DNA of 64,000 bases from Clostridiales bacterium. GTDB taxonomy: Bacteria > Bacillota > Clostridia > Christensenellales > Borkfalkiaceae. Location of the stretch: the NCBI GenBank assembly GCA_015069425.1, contig SVIP01000005.1, forward strand, positions 62,001 through 126,000, in the 5' to 3' direction. The position numbers and the translations under genes are program-made. Below the pieces are notes generated by a model, which saw only the letters and a list, made by a program, of their open reading frames with translations, was not told where the DNA came from and did no database searches. Below, one piece after another: positions 50,407 through 61,105 of this stretch. The number at the start of each line of letters is the position of its first letter. Within the stretch, counting starts at the first letter, position 1.

Positions 50407-51945
50407 TTAATCAATAAACAAGGTTTTACCCGACATTTCTTCAGGAACTTCAACTCCCATCATATCTAAGAAAGTCGGCGCAACGTCTGCCAAAATACCG
50501 CCGTCACGAAGCTTTTTGTTTTTATATTGCTCTCCAACCACGATAAATGGTACTAAGTTTGTTGTATGTGCTGTAAACGGAGAACCGTCTTCCGCTTTCA
50601 TCTTATCTGCATTTCCGTGGTCTGCGGTAATTATTGCGCTACCGCCCAATGATAAAATTTTATCAACAACCTTTTGAACACACTCGTCAACCGTTTGAAC
50701 TGCCTTAACCGCTGCATCAAATACGCCCGTATGTCCAACCATATCACAGTTTGCAAAGTTTAAAATCACAACGTCGTAAACGTTTGAAGATAATTTTTCT
50801 AATACCTTTTCGGTCACTTCATACGCACTCATTTCAGGTTTTAAATCATAAGTAGCAACCTTTGGTGACGGAATTAATTCCCTATCTTCATTTGAGTTGG
50901 GTTGCTCCACACCACCGTTAAAGAAGAAAGTTACGTGTGCGTACTTTTCTGTTTCTGCTATACGGAGTTGTTTCAAACCGAGAGATGCTATATATTCCCC
51001 TAAAGTGTTGGTTAAAACTTGTGGCTTAAATGCAACGCGTACGTTAGTAAAGCTTGCGTCGTATCTTGTAAAGCATACGTAAGTTGGATTGATAAAACCA
51101 CTCTTTCTTTCAAAACCGTCGAATTCCTTTTCGCTCATAGCACGGGTAATTTGACGAGCACGGTCTGGACGGAAGTTAAAGAAAATTATACTATCGCCCT
51201 CTTCAATAAGACCAACAGGCTTACCATCTTTAACAACATGTGCGGGAATAACGAATTCATCGGTAACGCCGTTTTTATAAGACTCTCTAACGTATTCTTC
51301 CGCATCTAAAGTCGTTTCTCCGTTAGATATGGTCATCATGTCGTAAGCCTTTTCTACTCTGTCCCAACGGTTATCTCTATCCATAACGTAATATCTTCCA
51401 CCAACAGATGCAATTGTCCCGAAAGAAAGTTCTTCAGTTTTTTCTTTTAACACTTTAATAAAGTCCGCACCACTGGTCGGAGAAACGTCTCTACCATCTA
51501 AAAAGCAGTGAATAAACACTTCTTTAAGTCCTTGCTTTTTAGCAAGTTCAATTAGTGCGAATAAGTGCGTTAAATGACTGTGAACACCACCGTCTGATAA
51601 AAGTCCGTACAAGTGGAGTTTTTTACCGTTCTTTTTAGCATTGTCGATTGCAAATAAGAATTCTTCATTTTCAAAAAAATCGCCGTCTTTAATTGACTTA
51701 GTTATACGAGTAAGTTCTTGGTAAACTATTCTACCAGCCCCCATATTAAGGTGACCAACTTCACTATTACCCATTTGTCCTTCAGGAAGTCCTACGTCCA
51801 TTCCACTTGCGCCAATTAAGGTGCTTGGGCATTCTTTCATTAACGCATTAACGTTTACGCTGTTTGCGCATTTAATAGCATTTCCGTCTACTTGGCAACT
51901 TTGGCCGTAGCCATCCATAATAATTATACAATTTGGTTTTGTCAT
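50407..51945 (-). CDS. gpmI: 2,3-bisphosphoglycerate-independent phosphoglycerate mutase
   Basis: IIMDGYG, GLPEGQMGNSEVGHLNMGAGRIVYQ, ITADHGNADKM. Confidence 0.97.
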   Translation of the reverse strand: MTKPNCIIIMDGYGQSCQVDGNAIKCANSVNVNALMKECPSTLIGASGMDVGLPEGQMGNSEVGHLNMGAGRIVYQELTRITKSIKDGDFFENEEFLFAIDNAKKNGKKLHLYGLLSDGGVHSHLTHLFALIELAKKQGLKEVFIHCFLDGRDVSPTSGADFIKVLKEKTEELSFGTIASVGGRYYVMDRDNRWDRVEKAYDMMTISNGETTLDAEEYVRESYKNGVTDEFVIPAHVVKDGKPVGLIEEGDSIIFFNFRPDRARQITRAMSEKEFDGFERKSGFINPTYVCFTRYDASFTNVRVAFKPQVLTNTLGEYIASLGLKQLRIAETEKYAHVTFFFNGGVEQPNSNEDRELIPSPKVATYDLKPEMSAYEVTEKVLEKLSSNVYDVVILNFANCDMVGHTGVFDAAVKAVQTVDECVQKVVDKILSLGGSAIITADHGNADKMKAEDGSPFTAHTTNLVPFIVVGEQYKNKKLRDGGILADVAPTFLDMMGVEVPEEMSGKTLFID

Positions 51946-51959
51946 TTTACTTTTCCTTT

Positions 51960-52739
51960 TTATACGGTAGTACCGTCTAACAATTTAATTTTTTCTGTTC
52001 TTTTTAAGTTAAATTCAGCAAGAAAATCATTTGCCTTTTCTTCAGCGTAATTACATCTTTCTAATTCTTTAGGGCTGTGCGCATCAACACCATAAATAAT
52101 AGTATTTCCACACTCGCTTGCTAAGCTAAAAAATAATTTTGATGGATATCTTCTATTCTCCATTAAGCCTAGAAAGTTAAACTCTAACGGAATATCAAGT
52201 TCTTTTGCCCTCAAACAAATACGTTTCATTTGCTCTAGATAAAAACTCTCGTTATTTTCTATCGCAATAAGGTCAGGGTGCGCAAGATAAGAAAACAATC
52301 CCGTGTTCATACCCGATATAACTTGTTCAACGTAATCCAAAACGTCCTCTTTCAAAATCTTATTCCCACCAGAATACACACCGTCATATTCGTTTTTTGT
52401 GCAATGCTGGGCAAGCAATAAATAATCGGGCGAAAAAGATTTTACAAATTTAAGAGTATCATTAAAGTGCAATGGATAATACTCCATTTCAAAACCGAGA
52501 TAAATGTTTATATCTTTTTCGTACTCTTTTTTCAAATCCAACACGTTTTTTACATAACCCTCAGTGTCGTTTAGATACATTCTAAAATAAGAATAATAAT
52601 TTCCTTTAAACACATAAGGCACGTGGTCGGAAAAGCCGAGTTTTTTAAGATTAGATTTTATTGCGCTTTCAACGTATTCTCGCATTTCGCCAACAGCGTG
52701 ACGACATAACGTTGTGTGAGTATGAAAATTAGAGTTCAT
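51960..52739 (-). CDS. PHP-domain histidinol-phosphatase-like protein
   Basis: NFHTHTTLCRHAVGEMREYVESAI; GFSDHVPY; ANDFLAEF. Confidence 0.85.
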   Translation of the reverse strand: MNSNFHTHTTLCRHAVGEMREYVESAIKSNLKKLGFSDHVPYVFKGNYYSYFRMYLNDTEGYVKNVLDLKKEYEKDINIYLGFEMEYYPLHFNDTLKFVKSFSPDYLLLAQHCTKNEYDGVYSGGNKILKEDVLDYVEQVISGMNTGLFSYLAHPDLIAIENNESFYLEQMKRICLRAKELDIPLEFNFLGLMENRRYPSKLFFSLASECGNTIIYGVDAHSPKELERCNYAEEKANDFLAEFNLKRTEKIKLLDGTTV

Positions 52740-52751
52740 AATATCCTATCT

Positions 52752-52775
52752 AAAAAGGCTGTATGCACAGCCTTT
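52752..52775 (-). terminator. Terminator downstream of tpiA
   Basis: Minus strand AAAGGCTGT-GCAT-ACAGCCTTTTT. Confidence 0.8.
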
Positions 52776-52785
52776 CTAACTAATA

Positions 52786-53532
52786 TTAGCCTTTATAGTT
52801 TACGATACCAGCAAAGTCTTCTGCTTTTAATGCAGCACCGCCGATTAAACCACCGTCAATGTTTCTCATAGCCATAAGTTCTTTAGCATTTGACGGTTTC
52901 ATGCTTCCACCGTATTGAATACGGAGATTTTTAGCAACTTCTGCACCCCAAGTCTTTTTAACTAAACTTCTGATATAGCCAATAGTCTTGTTTGCATCTT
53001 CAGCAGTTGCAGTCTTACCCGTTCCGATTGCCCATACTGGTTCATAAGCAATAACGATATCGCTAAAATCGGTAACGTCTTTAAATCCTTCAAGTACTTG
53101 TTTCTTTAATACTCTCTTGGTCTTATTCTTTTCTCTCTCAGTAAGAGTTTCGCCAACGCAAACGATAGGCTTTAATCCTTTAGCGAGGGCTTGCTTTAAT
53201 CTCATATTAACACTTTCGTCTGTTTCGCCAAAATATTGACGACGTTCGCTGTGTCCGATAATAACGTATTCAACGCCGATTTCTTTTAACATATCCGCAG
53301 AAATTTCACCAGTAAACGCACCGCTATCTGCCCATGCAACGTTTTCTGCACCGAGTTTAATCTTGCTTCCCTTAATTGCTTCTGCAACCGCCCAAAGGTC
53401 AGTATATGGTACGCAAACAACAACTTCAGGTTTAGATTTAGCAACGAGTGGTTTAAGGTTGTTGATAAGTTCTACCGCTTCTTTTGCGGTTTTGTTCATT
53501 TTCCAGTTTCCTGCAATAATAGGTTTTCTCAT
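52786..53532 (-). CDS. tpiA: Triosephosphate isomerase
   Basis: AGNWKMNKT, IGHSERRQYF, AYEPVWAIGTGKTA, IQYGGSMKP. Confidence 0.97.
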   Translation of the reverse strand: MRKPIIAGNWKMNKTAKEAVELINNLKPLVAKSKPEVVVCVPYTDLWAVAEAIKGSKIKLGAENVAWADSGAFTGEISADMLKEIGVEYVIIGHSERRQYFGETDESVNMRLKQALAKGLKPIVCVGETLTEREKNKTKRVLKKQVLEGFKDVTDFSDIVIAYEPVWAIGTGKTATAEDANKTIGYIRSLVKKTWGAEVAKNLRIQYGGSMKPSNAKELMAMRNIDGGLIGGAALKAEDFAGIVNYKG

Positions 53533-53559
53533 CTTAAGTCTCCTTGTTTATTATTGTTA

Positions 53560-54870
53560 TTATTTATTATTTAAGCATTCAATACCAGGAAGTTTCTTTC
53601 CTTCGAAAAGTTCGAGTGATGCTCCACCACCAGTTGAAATGTGTGTCATTTTATCAGCAAAACCGAGTTGTGTTACTGCTGCTGCCGAATCGCCACCACC
53701 GATAATAGTAGTAGCAGTAGTTTCCGCAAGTGCTTTAGCAACTGCGATAGTTCCTTTAGCGAAAGTCGGGTTTTCAAATACACCCATAGGTCCGTTCCAA
53801 ATAACCGTCTTTGCACTCTTTACTGCGTTTGCATAAAGTTCTGCAGTCTTTGAGCCGATATCAAGACTCATCATGTCAGCAGGGATTGCGTCAACTGCAC
53901 ATTCTTTATATTCAACTTCTGCATCAATAGGATTTGGGAATTCTTTAGTAATAGCTCCGTCAACAGGAAGAAGAAGAGTTTTTCCAAGTTCTTCCGCCTT
54001 TTTCATCATATCCTTGCAGTAGTCGATTTGTTCATCGTCAACGAGTGAAGTTCCAACTTCATATCCCTTAGCCTTTAAGAATGTATACGCCATACCGCCA
54101 CCTATAATGAGTGTATCGCATTTTTCCAAAAGGTTTGAAATAACTTTAAGTTTATCCGCAACTTTTGCGCCACCTAAAATAGCAACGAAAGGTCTTACGG
54201 GATTTTCTAAAGCGTCTGCCATAACTGAAAGTTCCTTTTCAATAAGGAAACCGCAAACAGCCGTATCAACGAAACCGTATTCAGCAATAGCTGCGGTAGT
54301 TGCGTGTGAACGGTGAGCTGTACCAAACGCATCGTTTACGTAAATATCACAGTAGGTAGAAAGTTTTTTGCAGAGTGCTTCGTCTCTCTTTTCTTCGCCT
54401 TGTTCAAAACGTGTGTTCTCTAAAAGAACAACTTCACCGTCTTTAACGTTTGCAACTGCAGCGTCTGCACTTGCGCCAACTACGTCTTCTGCAAATACAA
54501 CCTTTTGACCAAGTTTTTCAGAAAGTTTTTCCGCTACTGGACGGAGAGTAAATTTCTCTTTATCCTTTAATGCTTTTTTAAGGTATTCTGCTTTTGCTTG
54601 AGCTTGTTCTTCTACAGGAAGAGCCTCAACCGCTTTCTTTTCTTTTTTAGTTAAAGAAAAACCCTCGGTAAAAATATTGTGAGGCTTGCCCATATGTGAG
54701 CAAAGAATAACTTTAGCACCATTATCCACTAAATATTTAATTGTGGGAAGTGCACCGTTAATACGGGTTTCATCGGTAATTTTACCGTCTTTCATAGGTA
54801 CGTTAAAGTCAACCCTAACAAGACATTTTTTACCTCTTACGTCAACGTCTTTAATTGATTTTTTATTCAT
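53560..54870 (-). CDS. pgk: Phosphoglycerate kinase
   Basis: [42 protein letters not shown]. Confidence 0.97.
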   Translation of the reverse strand: MNKKSIKDVDVRGKKCLVRVDFNVPMKDGKITDETRINGALPTIKYLVDNGAKVILCSHMGKPHNIFTEGFSLTKKEKKAVEALPVEEQAQAKAEYLKKALKDKEKFTLRPVAEKLSEKLGQKVVFAEDVVGASADAAVANVKDGEVVLLENTRFEQGEEKRDEALCKKLSTYCDIYVNDAFGTAHRSHATTAAIAEYGFVDTAVCGFLIEKELSVMADALENPVRPFVAILGGAKVADKLKVISNLLEKCDTLIIGGGMAYTFLKAKGYEVGTSLVDDEQIDYCKDMMKKAEELGKTLLLPVDGAITKEFPNPIDAEVEYKECAVDAIPADMMSLDIGSKTAELYANAVKSAKTVIWNGPMGVFENPTFAKGTIAVAKALAETTATTIIGGGDSAAAVTQLGFADKMTHISTGGGASLELFEGKKLPGIECLNNK

Positions 54871-54952
54871 AAATTTCTCTCCTATTGATAGCTAAGCATT
54901 CAAACAAACCTAAACTACCCTATTTTAATACTTTTCTAGTTTATTATATAAA

Positions 54953-54991
54953 TAAATCCGCCGTTTGTCAAACATTTAACGGCGGATTTAA
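54953..54991. terminator. Intrinsic terminator
   Basis: TAAATCCGCCGTT-TGTCAAACATTT-AACGGCGGATTTA. Confidence 0.75.
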
Positions 54992-54993
54992 TC

Positions 54994-56718
54994 TTATACT
55001 GTCTTTAAATCTTTATTTATATAGGCGTGGCTATGTCTATACTGTCTAATACTAAAAGCAACGTTGGTAATGTGGTCGCCAACTCTTTCTAAGTTAGACA
55101 CTGTCTGTAGATAAATCGAACCCAATTCCGCAGTACACATACCCTCTTTAACTCTTTCGATATGTTTGTTTTCAAGTTCTGCGCTTAAATCATCAATTTC
55201 TTGTTCAAGTTTGTCTACTTCGCTCAATATTTCTACGCTTCTCTTATCAAAAGCCTCTATTGCTTTTTTATACAAACTATTAACCAAAGATAAAAGCTCT
55301 TTAAGTTCTGCTTTTGCCTCGTCGGAGAAAACCATTTCTTCCCCACGCAATCTCTCCGAGTACTCCATAATGTTTTCTGCATAGTCGCCAACCCTTTCAA
55401 CGTCGGAAACAACGTGATAGTAAGAGCCGACTTTCTTATCATCCTCGTCAGATAGTTCTTTACTCATCAACTTAGTTAAGTATGCTGTGATTGCCTTGTT
55501 AAAATGATTGATTACCTCTTCGTTAGAATGAATCGCATCTGTATTATCTTCTCCTTCATTGAGTAGCATTTCTACAGAATCGTTAATATTATCGATTGCA
55601 TACTTGCTCATTCTTATAATTTCGTTCTTGGTGTTACCAACGGCTACAGGAGGAGTACTTAACAATCTTTCGTCAATGTAAGCAAAGTTGAAACGGTCGT
55701 CTTCTTCGCCTTTCTTTTCTGGAACTATAAAGCAAGTCAGTTTAACAACGTATTGCACTAAAGGCAATAAAACTAAAGTGGTAACTATGTTAAACAAGGT
55801 ATGAAATACTGCTATTTGCTGTCCAACGTCATTTGATATTGAACTAAAGAAAGAAGTTACTTCCGCCTTCCATATCCAAAGCGGTGCTATAAATATAATA
55901 CATCCAAAAGTATTAAATAATAAGTGGAATATTGCAGTTCTTTTTGCGTTTACGTGCGTACCTGCAGACGACATAATTGAAGTTATACAAGTACCAATAT
56001 TTGAGCCGAGTGCCAAAAAGAGCGCATTTTCAAAACTTAAAACGTTTATGCTTGCCAATACTACCATTAAACTAGTTATAGTTGAAGAACTGTGAACAAG
56101 CGCCGTCAAAACTATACCAATTATTATTAACAACAATGGGAAATGCTCGCCTTGGAATAAAAACCTAACCCACTCAAACGGAACTTTTTCGCCATTGGCA
56201 TCAAGGATAAACGAACCACCATCGTTCGCAAACATTATTAATTTTGCGTAAGTAGAAATAAACTCTAACCCTACGAAAATCAAACCTAATCCTGCTAAAA
56301 TATTACCGATATTTTCAATTTTTTCATTTTTAATTAGCATTGCCATCAATATGCCGACACAACCAATCATTGCAGCGATTGAGCCAATATCAATTTGACC
56401 AATTCCCGAAAGCGAAACAATATGTGCCGTAACGGTTGTACCGATATTTGCACCCATGATTACGTTAGCGGCTTGAACCAAAGTCATTAACCCAATATTA
56501 ACAAATCCGACAAGCATTACCGTCGTTGCGGTTGAACTTTGAATAATACTCGTTACAGCAACACCTACACCAACACCTGCAAAGCGGTTAGTTGTTACTT
56601 TACCTAACAACTTTTTCATTCCACCGCCAGCAACTTTTTCCAATGCACTGCCCATAACTTTCATACCAATCATCATTGCAGCAACGCCACCGAACATAAA
56701 GAAAATGTTCCAAATCAT
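54994..56718 (-). CDS. Na/Pi cotransporter family protein with C-terminal PhoU-like domain
   Basis: Repeated GVAVTSIIQSSTATTVMLVGFVNIG and VLTALVHSSSTITSLMVVLA; YHVVSDVERVGDYAENI and SNLERVGDHITNVAFSI. Confidence 0.92.
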   Translation of the reverse strand: MIWNIFFMFGGVAAMMIGMKVMGSALEKVAGGGMKKLLGKVTTNRFAGVGVGVAVTSIIQSSTATTVMLVGFVNIGLMTLVQAANVIMGANIGTTVTAHIVSLSGIGQIDIGSIAAMIGCVGILMAMLIKNEKIENIGNILAGLGLIFVGLEFISTYAKLIMFANDGGSFILDANGEKVPFEWVRFLFQGEHFPLLLIIIGIVLTALVHSSSTITSLMVVLASINVLSFENALFLALGSNIGTCITSIMSSAGTHVNAKRTAIFHLLFNTFGCIIFIAPLWIWKAEVTSFFSSISNDVGQQIAVFHTLFNIVTTLVLLPLVQYVVKLTCFIVPEKKGEEDDRFNFAYIDERLLSTPPVAVGNTKNEIIRMSKYAIDNINDSVEMLLNEGEDNTDAIHSNEEVINHFNKAITAYLTKLMSKELSDEDDKKVGSYYHVVSDVERVGDYAENIMEYSERLRGEEMVFSDEAKAELKELLSLVNSLYKKAIEAFDKRSVEILSEVDKLEQEIDDLSAELENKHIERVKEGMCTAELGSIYLQTVSNLERVGDHITNVAFSIRQYRHSHAYINKDLKTV

Positions 56719-56840
56719 TCGTAATATACCTTCCTGTAAATTTTTCTCTAATATGTCAATTAAATTTTTTCACGAATATATCCATATTAATGATACAAGA
56801 TTTTATTTAATTTTGTCAAACAATTTAGTTGCGAAAAAAC

Positions 56841-56865
56841 AAAAAACACCACTTAGGGTGTTTTT
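56841..56865. terminator. Intrinsic terminator downstream of trmL
   Basis: AAAAAACACC-ACTTA-GGGTGTTTTT. Confidence 0.8.
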
Positions 56866-56869
56866 AATT

Positions 56870-57361
56870 TTACTTCGTTGGTATCTCTCCTTCCGTCTTA
56901 AAGTTCGGAAAACCTAGTTGCCTTAAACCCTCATACACGCCTACACACACAGAATTGGAAAGATTAAGCGAACGCGTTTCTCCCATCATAGGAATACGCA
57001 CGCATTCATCATAATGTTTTTCTAAAAGCGTTTCAGGTAAACCTTTAGTTTCCTTACCAAACACTAAGAAATCCCCGTCTTTATATTGTGCCTCAGAGTG
57101 TATCTTTTTTGCTTTTGTTGAGTAAAAATAAAAATTATTACCAGTATAGAACTTGTCCATAACCTCTTCTATACTGTCGTAATAAAAAATCTCTACTAAA
57201 TTCCAATAATCTAGTCCCGCTCTTTTTAAATACTTGTCTGACACTTCAAACCCAAGCGGTCTTACCAAATGCAGTTTACTACCTGTTACCGCACACGTCC
57301 TTGCAATATTCCCCGCATTTTGCGGTATTTCCGGTTCAACCAAAACCACGTTAAATCCCAT
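56870..57361 (-). CDS. trmL: tRNA (cytidine(34)-2'-O)-methyltransferase (SPOUT)
   Basis: VLVEPEIPQNAGNIARTCAVTGSKLHLVRPLGF; FGKETKGLPE; RSLNLSNSVCVGVYEGLRQLGF. Confidence 0.94.
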   Translation of the reverse strand: MGFNVVLVEPEIPQNAGNIARTCAVTGSKLHLVRPLGFEVSDKYLKRAGLDYWNLVEIFYYDSIEEVMDKFYTGNNFYFYSTKAKKIHSEAQYKDGDFLVFGKETKGLPETLLEKHYDECVRIPMMGETRSLNLSNSVCVGVYEGLRQLGFPNFKTEGEIPTK

Positions 57362-57371
57362 AATATTCTCC

Positions 57372-58052
57372 TTAGTATCCCGAATTAAAATCTCGATAAA
57401 GCCCTCTTCGTCTTGAACTTATCAAGTGATAATCCTTTTCTATTTTTACATTAGCGTTAATAAAATCCAAACTCCCTGCAACCTTTACGTTTCCACGAAT
57501 ATCTGAAATACAGGCATAATTATGCGCACATACGGCCATTGCCACACCGTTAGAAAACGAACACGCACGCATCATAATTTGTGGCATTAAATTTTCCAAC
57601 TTCTTAAACACACAAATCAATAAGTCCGCATCACAAAGGGTTAATACTCTTGACGTTTCGGGAAAAAACAAATCTTCTTGAACAATTAGCCCTATTTTGC
57701 CGACGTGAGTATCATAAACCCTAAAATTCCCACCTGGTGCATATTCGCTATCCCCAAAAGAGTGTGCCATATCCGACACGCCCAATAGCTTACCACTATC
57801 CGCTATTACGACTGAGTGACGATAAACCCCGTAATTATCCGTATCACAACCGCAAATCACTACCGAAGACAGTTGTTTTGAAAGTTTTGCAACGTCCTGA
57901 AAATATTCAGTCTCTCCGCTAAGTTCCTTTTTGTAACTAACAAGTCCTAAGCCGTTAAATCCAAAAGTTAGAACGTCACACCCTGCCACTTTTGAAAGTT
58001 TTTCTTCAAAGACGTGATTTAGCGTGTCTTTGGTTGCAAAACACAACTTCAT
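57372..58052 (-). CDS. Carbon-nitrogen (nitrilase-like) hydrolase family protein
   Basis: YRHSVVIADSGKLLGVSDM...FRVYDTHVGKIGLIVQEDLFFPETSRVLTLCDADLLI, nitrilase-fold pattern with degenerate active site. Confidence 0.65.
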   Translation of the reverse strand: MKLCFATKDTLNHVFEEKLSKVAGCDVLTFGFNGLGLVSYKKELSGETEYFQDVAKLSKQLSSVVICGCDTDNYGVYRHSVVIADSGKLLGVSDMAHSFGDSEYAPGGNFRVYDTHVGKIGLIVQEDLFFPETSRVLTLCDADLLICVFKKLENLMPQIMMRACSFSNGVAMAVCAHNYACISDIRGNVKVAGSLDFINANVKIEKDYHLISSRRRGLYRDFNSGY

Positions 58053-58115
58053 ATAAATCCCCCAAATTCGACGTATATATTATTCTATTTTGCTAGAGAT
58101 TTATTTGTTAAACAT

Positions 58116-59054
58116 TTACAACCCGTTTTCTATAATATTTATAAGTTCATTAGTGTTTTTTGCACTGCAAATTGCAAGTTTTATATCTTTTACTCCCGTC
58201 ATACCCTTAAAATAATAAGGCGTAAATTTTCTAAACTCAACAGTTGCTTTATAATCGGCATATCGCTCTTTCATAAGTTTTATATGTTCTAATATGTATT
58301 CTTTTAAAGTGCAGTTCGTTTGTTTTTTTACAAGTTTAGAAACCAAAAACGGATTGGCAATCGCTCCACGAGCAAGCATTACACCGTCCGCACCCGTTTT
58401 ATTTAGCATATTCATTGCGTCCTCTTCCGTAAATATCCCTCCGTTTGCTATAACGGGTATTTTCACGGAGCTTTTTGCTTTTTCTATTGCCTTAAAATCA
58501 GGTTCGCCCGAATAATACGCCGTTCGCACTCTGCCGTGAATAGTAATAAGTTTCGCACCGCAATCTTCCGCCATTTTTGCATATTCACTAGCACAGTCGT
58601 CCCCATCGTTTATTCCCGTACGAATTTTAACGGTTATATTTTTCCCACTCTTTACGCACTCTTTAACAATTTCTTGCGCTTTTTTAATATCCGTTAAAAG
58701 CGCACTACCCTCTCCGTTTTTAAAAACTTTAGGTACTGGACACCCCATATTAATGTCTACTATATTAAACGGTGATAAATTCTCACTTTCGCACGCAGAC
58801 CGCATATAGTATGCATCCGCACCGAATATTTGAACTGCGGTTTTCTGTTCATCACCCTCTGAATAAAGCAACTCTTTCGAGCCGTTTCCACCATAAATCA
58901 AACCTTTAGCACTTACAAGTTCTGTAAAGGTAAGTCCCACTCCGTTCCTAATTTGTAATTTGCGTATGCAATAATCAGTATACCCCGCCATAGGGGCTAA
59001 AAAAACGTTATTTTCAATTTGCGTATTGCCGATTGTAATTGCACGCGTTTGCAT
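58116..59054 (-). CDS. dus: tRNA-dihydrouridine synthase
   Basis: VFLAPMAGYTDYCIRKL; VDINMGCPVPKV; IPVIANGGIFTEEDA. Confidence 0.95.
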   Translation of the reverse strand: MQTRAITIGNTQIENNVFLAPMAGYTDYCIRKLQIRNGVGLTFTELVSAKGLIYGGNGSKELLYSEGDEQKTAVQIFGADAYYMRSACESENLSPFNIVDINMGCPVPKVFKNGEGSALLTDIKKAQEIVKECVKSGKNITVKIRTGINDGDDCASEYAKMAEDCGAKLITIHGRVRTAYYSGEPDFKAIEKAKSSVKIPVIANGGIFTEEDAMNMLNKTGADGVMLARGAIANPFLVSKLVKKQTNCTLKEYILEHIKLMKERYADYKATVEFRKFTPYYFKGMTGVKDIKLAICSAKNTNELINIIENGL

Positions 59055-60375
59055 TTCTCACCTTAAACTTAAAAACTACTATTAAGTTTATCAAACATAC
59101 GATAAAATAGCAAGCGATTAAAGCAATTGCCGAACCGTAAATATTAATTTCAGGTCTTTTAAAAAGCACAACACACAACAAAATCTTAACTGCAACGCCT
59201 ACCGAAAGACTTGCTAACGGAATATAGGTCCGTCCTTTAGCAATTAAAACCGAGTTTAAAGTTTGAACTAAAGATAAAAGCAAAATACAAGGAGAAGTAA
59301 ACCGCAACAAATTTACCGCCAATCTTTTTTCTTCATTAGATAACGACCTAAACAAAATATTGATTATAATTGGTGCAAAAATAAAACAACCTACAAAAAA
59401 AGCAAAAGAGATCACTGTTGTTAAAAGCACTACGTTTTTTGCTTTTCTGTCTTTTTCTTCTTCATCTTTTGAAGACGATACCGCAGGTATCGAAACTGCA
59501 GATAATCCGTAACAAATTGAAACTGGCAAGTTTATAACCGTCATTACAGCACCTGAAAACAATCCAAAAAGTGCCGTTGCGTCCGTTCGATACTGCCCTA
59601 TAATATTTATTGTTAAAAAGGTATCAACCACGTGCGATATTGGCAAAATTATACCGACAAGTGTGATGGGTATTGTGGTTTTTATTATTTTTTTAGCGTA
59701 GTAACCAAAGTGATTTTTTCGCTCTATAAAACTGTTTTCTACTTTAACTTTTCGCTTTTTATAAACAACGATAAGATATATTAATGCAACAACCTCAGAT
59801 ACACTAATAGCAAGCGTTGCCCCAGATACAGCAAGCACTAAGTTAAATGAAAAAATGCCGACTAAAATCAAACCTAAAATTAGTTTAATTACCTGTTCAA
59901 TAATTTGAGATATGGCAGTTGGTTTCATATCCATAAAACCTTGAAAATAACCACGATAACAGGAAATTAAGCAAACTAAAAGCACTGATGGAGAAAGAAA
60001 AAGATATGCTAGTTTTGCATCTTGATTACCTTGAAATCGTGATATCGTTCCTGAAAACAAGGACATAAAAAGTGTTCCGACTATTCCAAAGCAGAATAGC
60101 AGAATAATACTACTTTTCAGATAATTAAACGCTTTATTTTGTTTTTCATTTTTATCGGTTTCTGCAATAAGTTTAGCCATTGCGTTAGGAACGCCCGCAC
60201 CAGAAAAATCAAGCAACAAACAGTATACAGGAAACACCATTTGATATAGACCAAGTCCACTACTTCCTAGCATATTTGTAAGCGGCATTCTATATAATGC
60301 GCCCAAAAGTTTACTAACAAACGCACCTATACCCAATGCCGTTGCACCACCGATTATGGAGTTTTTAAATTTCAT
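59014..60375 (-). CDS. SpoVB/MurJ-like polysaccharide flippase (MOP superfamily)
   Basis: GGATALGIGAFVSKLLGALYRMPLTNMLGSSGLGLYQMVFPVYCLLLDFSGAGVPNAMAKLIAE. Confidence 0.85.
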   Translation of the reverse strand: MKFKNSIIGGATALGIGAFVSKLLGALYRMPLTNMLGSSGLGLYQMVFPVYCLLLDFSGAGVPNAMAKLIAETDKNEKQNKAFNYLKSSIILLFCFGIVGTLFMSLFSGTISRFQGNQDAKLAYLFLSPSVLLVCLISCYRGYFQGFMDMKPTAISQIIEQVIKLILGLILVGIFSFNLVLAVSGATLAISVSEVVALIYLIVVYKKRKVKVENSFIERKNHFGYYAKKIIKTTIPITLVGIILPISHVVDTFLTINIIGQYRTDATALFGLFSGAVMTVINLPVSICYGLSAVSIPAVSSSKDEEEKDRKAKNVVLLTTVISFAFFVGCFIFAPIIINILFRSLSNEEKRLAVNLLRFTSPCILLLSLVQTLNSVLIAKGRTYIPLASLSVGVAVKILLCVVLFKRPEINIYGSAIALIACYFIVCLINLIVVFKFKVRNANACNYNRQYAN

Positions 60376-60379
60376 ATGT

Positions 60380-60406
60380 AAAAACCGCAGCCTTTAACTG
60401 CGGTTT
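60380..60406 (-). terminator. Terminator downstream of spoVT
   Basis: Minus strand AAACCGCAG-TTAAAGG-CTGCGGTTTTT. Confidence 0.8.
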
Positions 60407-60413
60407 AATATTT

Positions 60414-60959
60414 TTATGCAAACTGTGCGGTTAAAAAGGAAGAGCCAAGTTGTAATAATTTAACATCACCAGACGAAAAGCGAGAAGTTTTGTCTTTATC
60501 AAGTAGTATTATTGAGCCGTAACAGTCCCCTTCCGATATCATTGGAACAATTATTTGATTTTCTACTTCCACTTCGTTCCCCTTTACTATTGAAATAATA
60601 TTAGCACCATCAGACTTATTTAAAATTACACACTTTCGTTCCCTCAAAATCCTATCCATATCTTCAGAAAGCGCCTGCCCTGTCATTTCTTTATACTTGC
60701 CGTCTGAAACGTAAATCACAGCGTCACCATCAGTAATCAAACAAGTTTTCTCCGTAACTCCTTGTATCCCGTCGGCAATAGCCTGTGCATATACCCCAAC
60801 CGTTAAAACGGGTGAATATTTTCTTAACACTAATTCGTCTTTATTTGCATATATTTCTAACGGGTCACCGTCTTTTATTCTTAAAGTTTTACGCAATTCT
60901 TTTGGTATAACTAATCTGCCTAGTTCATCAATTCGTCTAACGATTCCTGTTGATTTCAT
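60414..60959 (-). CDS. spoVT: Stage V sporulation protein T (AbrB N-domain plus GAF-like domain)
   Basis: MKSTGIVRRIDELGRLVIPKELRKTLRIKDGDPLEIYANKDELVLRKYSPV. Confidence 0.94.
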   Translation of the reverse strand: MKSTGIVRRIDELGRLVIPKELRKTLRIKDGDPLEIYANKDELVLRKYSPVLTVGVYAQAIADGIQGVTEKTCLITDGDAVIYVSDGKYKEMTGQALSEDMDRILRERKCVILNKSDGANIISIVKGNEVEVENQIIVPMISEGDCYGSIILLDKDKTSRFSSGDVKLLQLGSSFLTAQFA

Positions 60960-61055
60960 TTATATATTCTCCTTTTTTTAATGATTTATACTTATTGTTT
61001 GTAATACCTCCCTTTTTATTCCACTCTTTTCCATTTATGTCTTTTAATAAATATT

Positions 61056-61091
61056 AAAAATGGTGAAAACCAAGCAGTTTTCACCATTTTT
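61056..61091. terminator. Intrinsic terminator
   Basis: AAAAATGGTGAAAAC-CAAGCA-GTTTTCACCATTTTT. Confidence 0.85.
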
Positions 61092-61105
61092 AATTTACTT
61101 TTATT

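Noticed and set aside
53363-53836. 157-aa plus-strand ORF spanning tpiA/pgk
   Set aside because: Antisense shadow of two glycolytic genes; low-complexity Ser/Pro/Ala composition.
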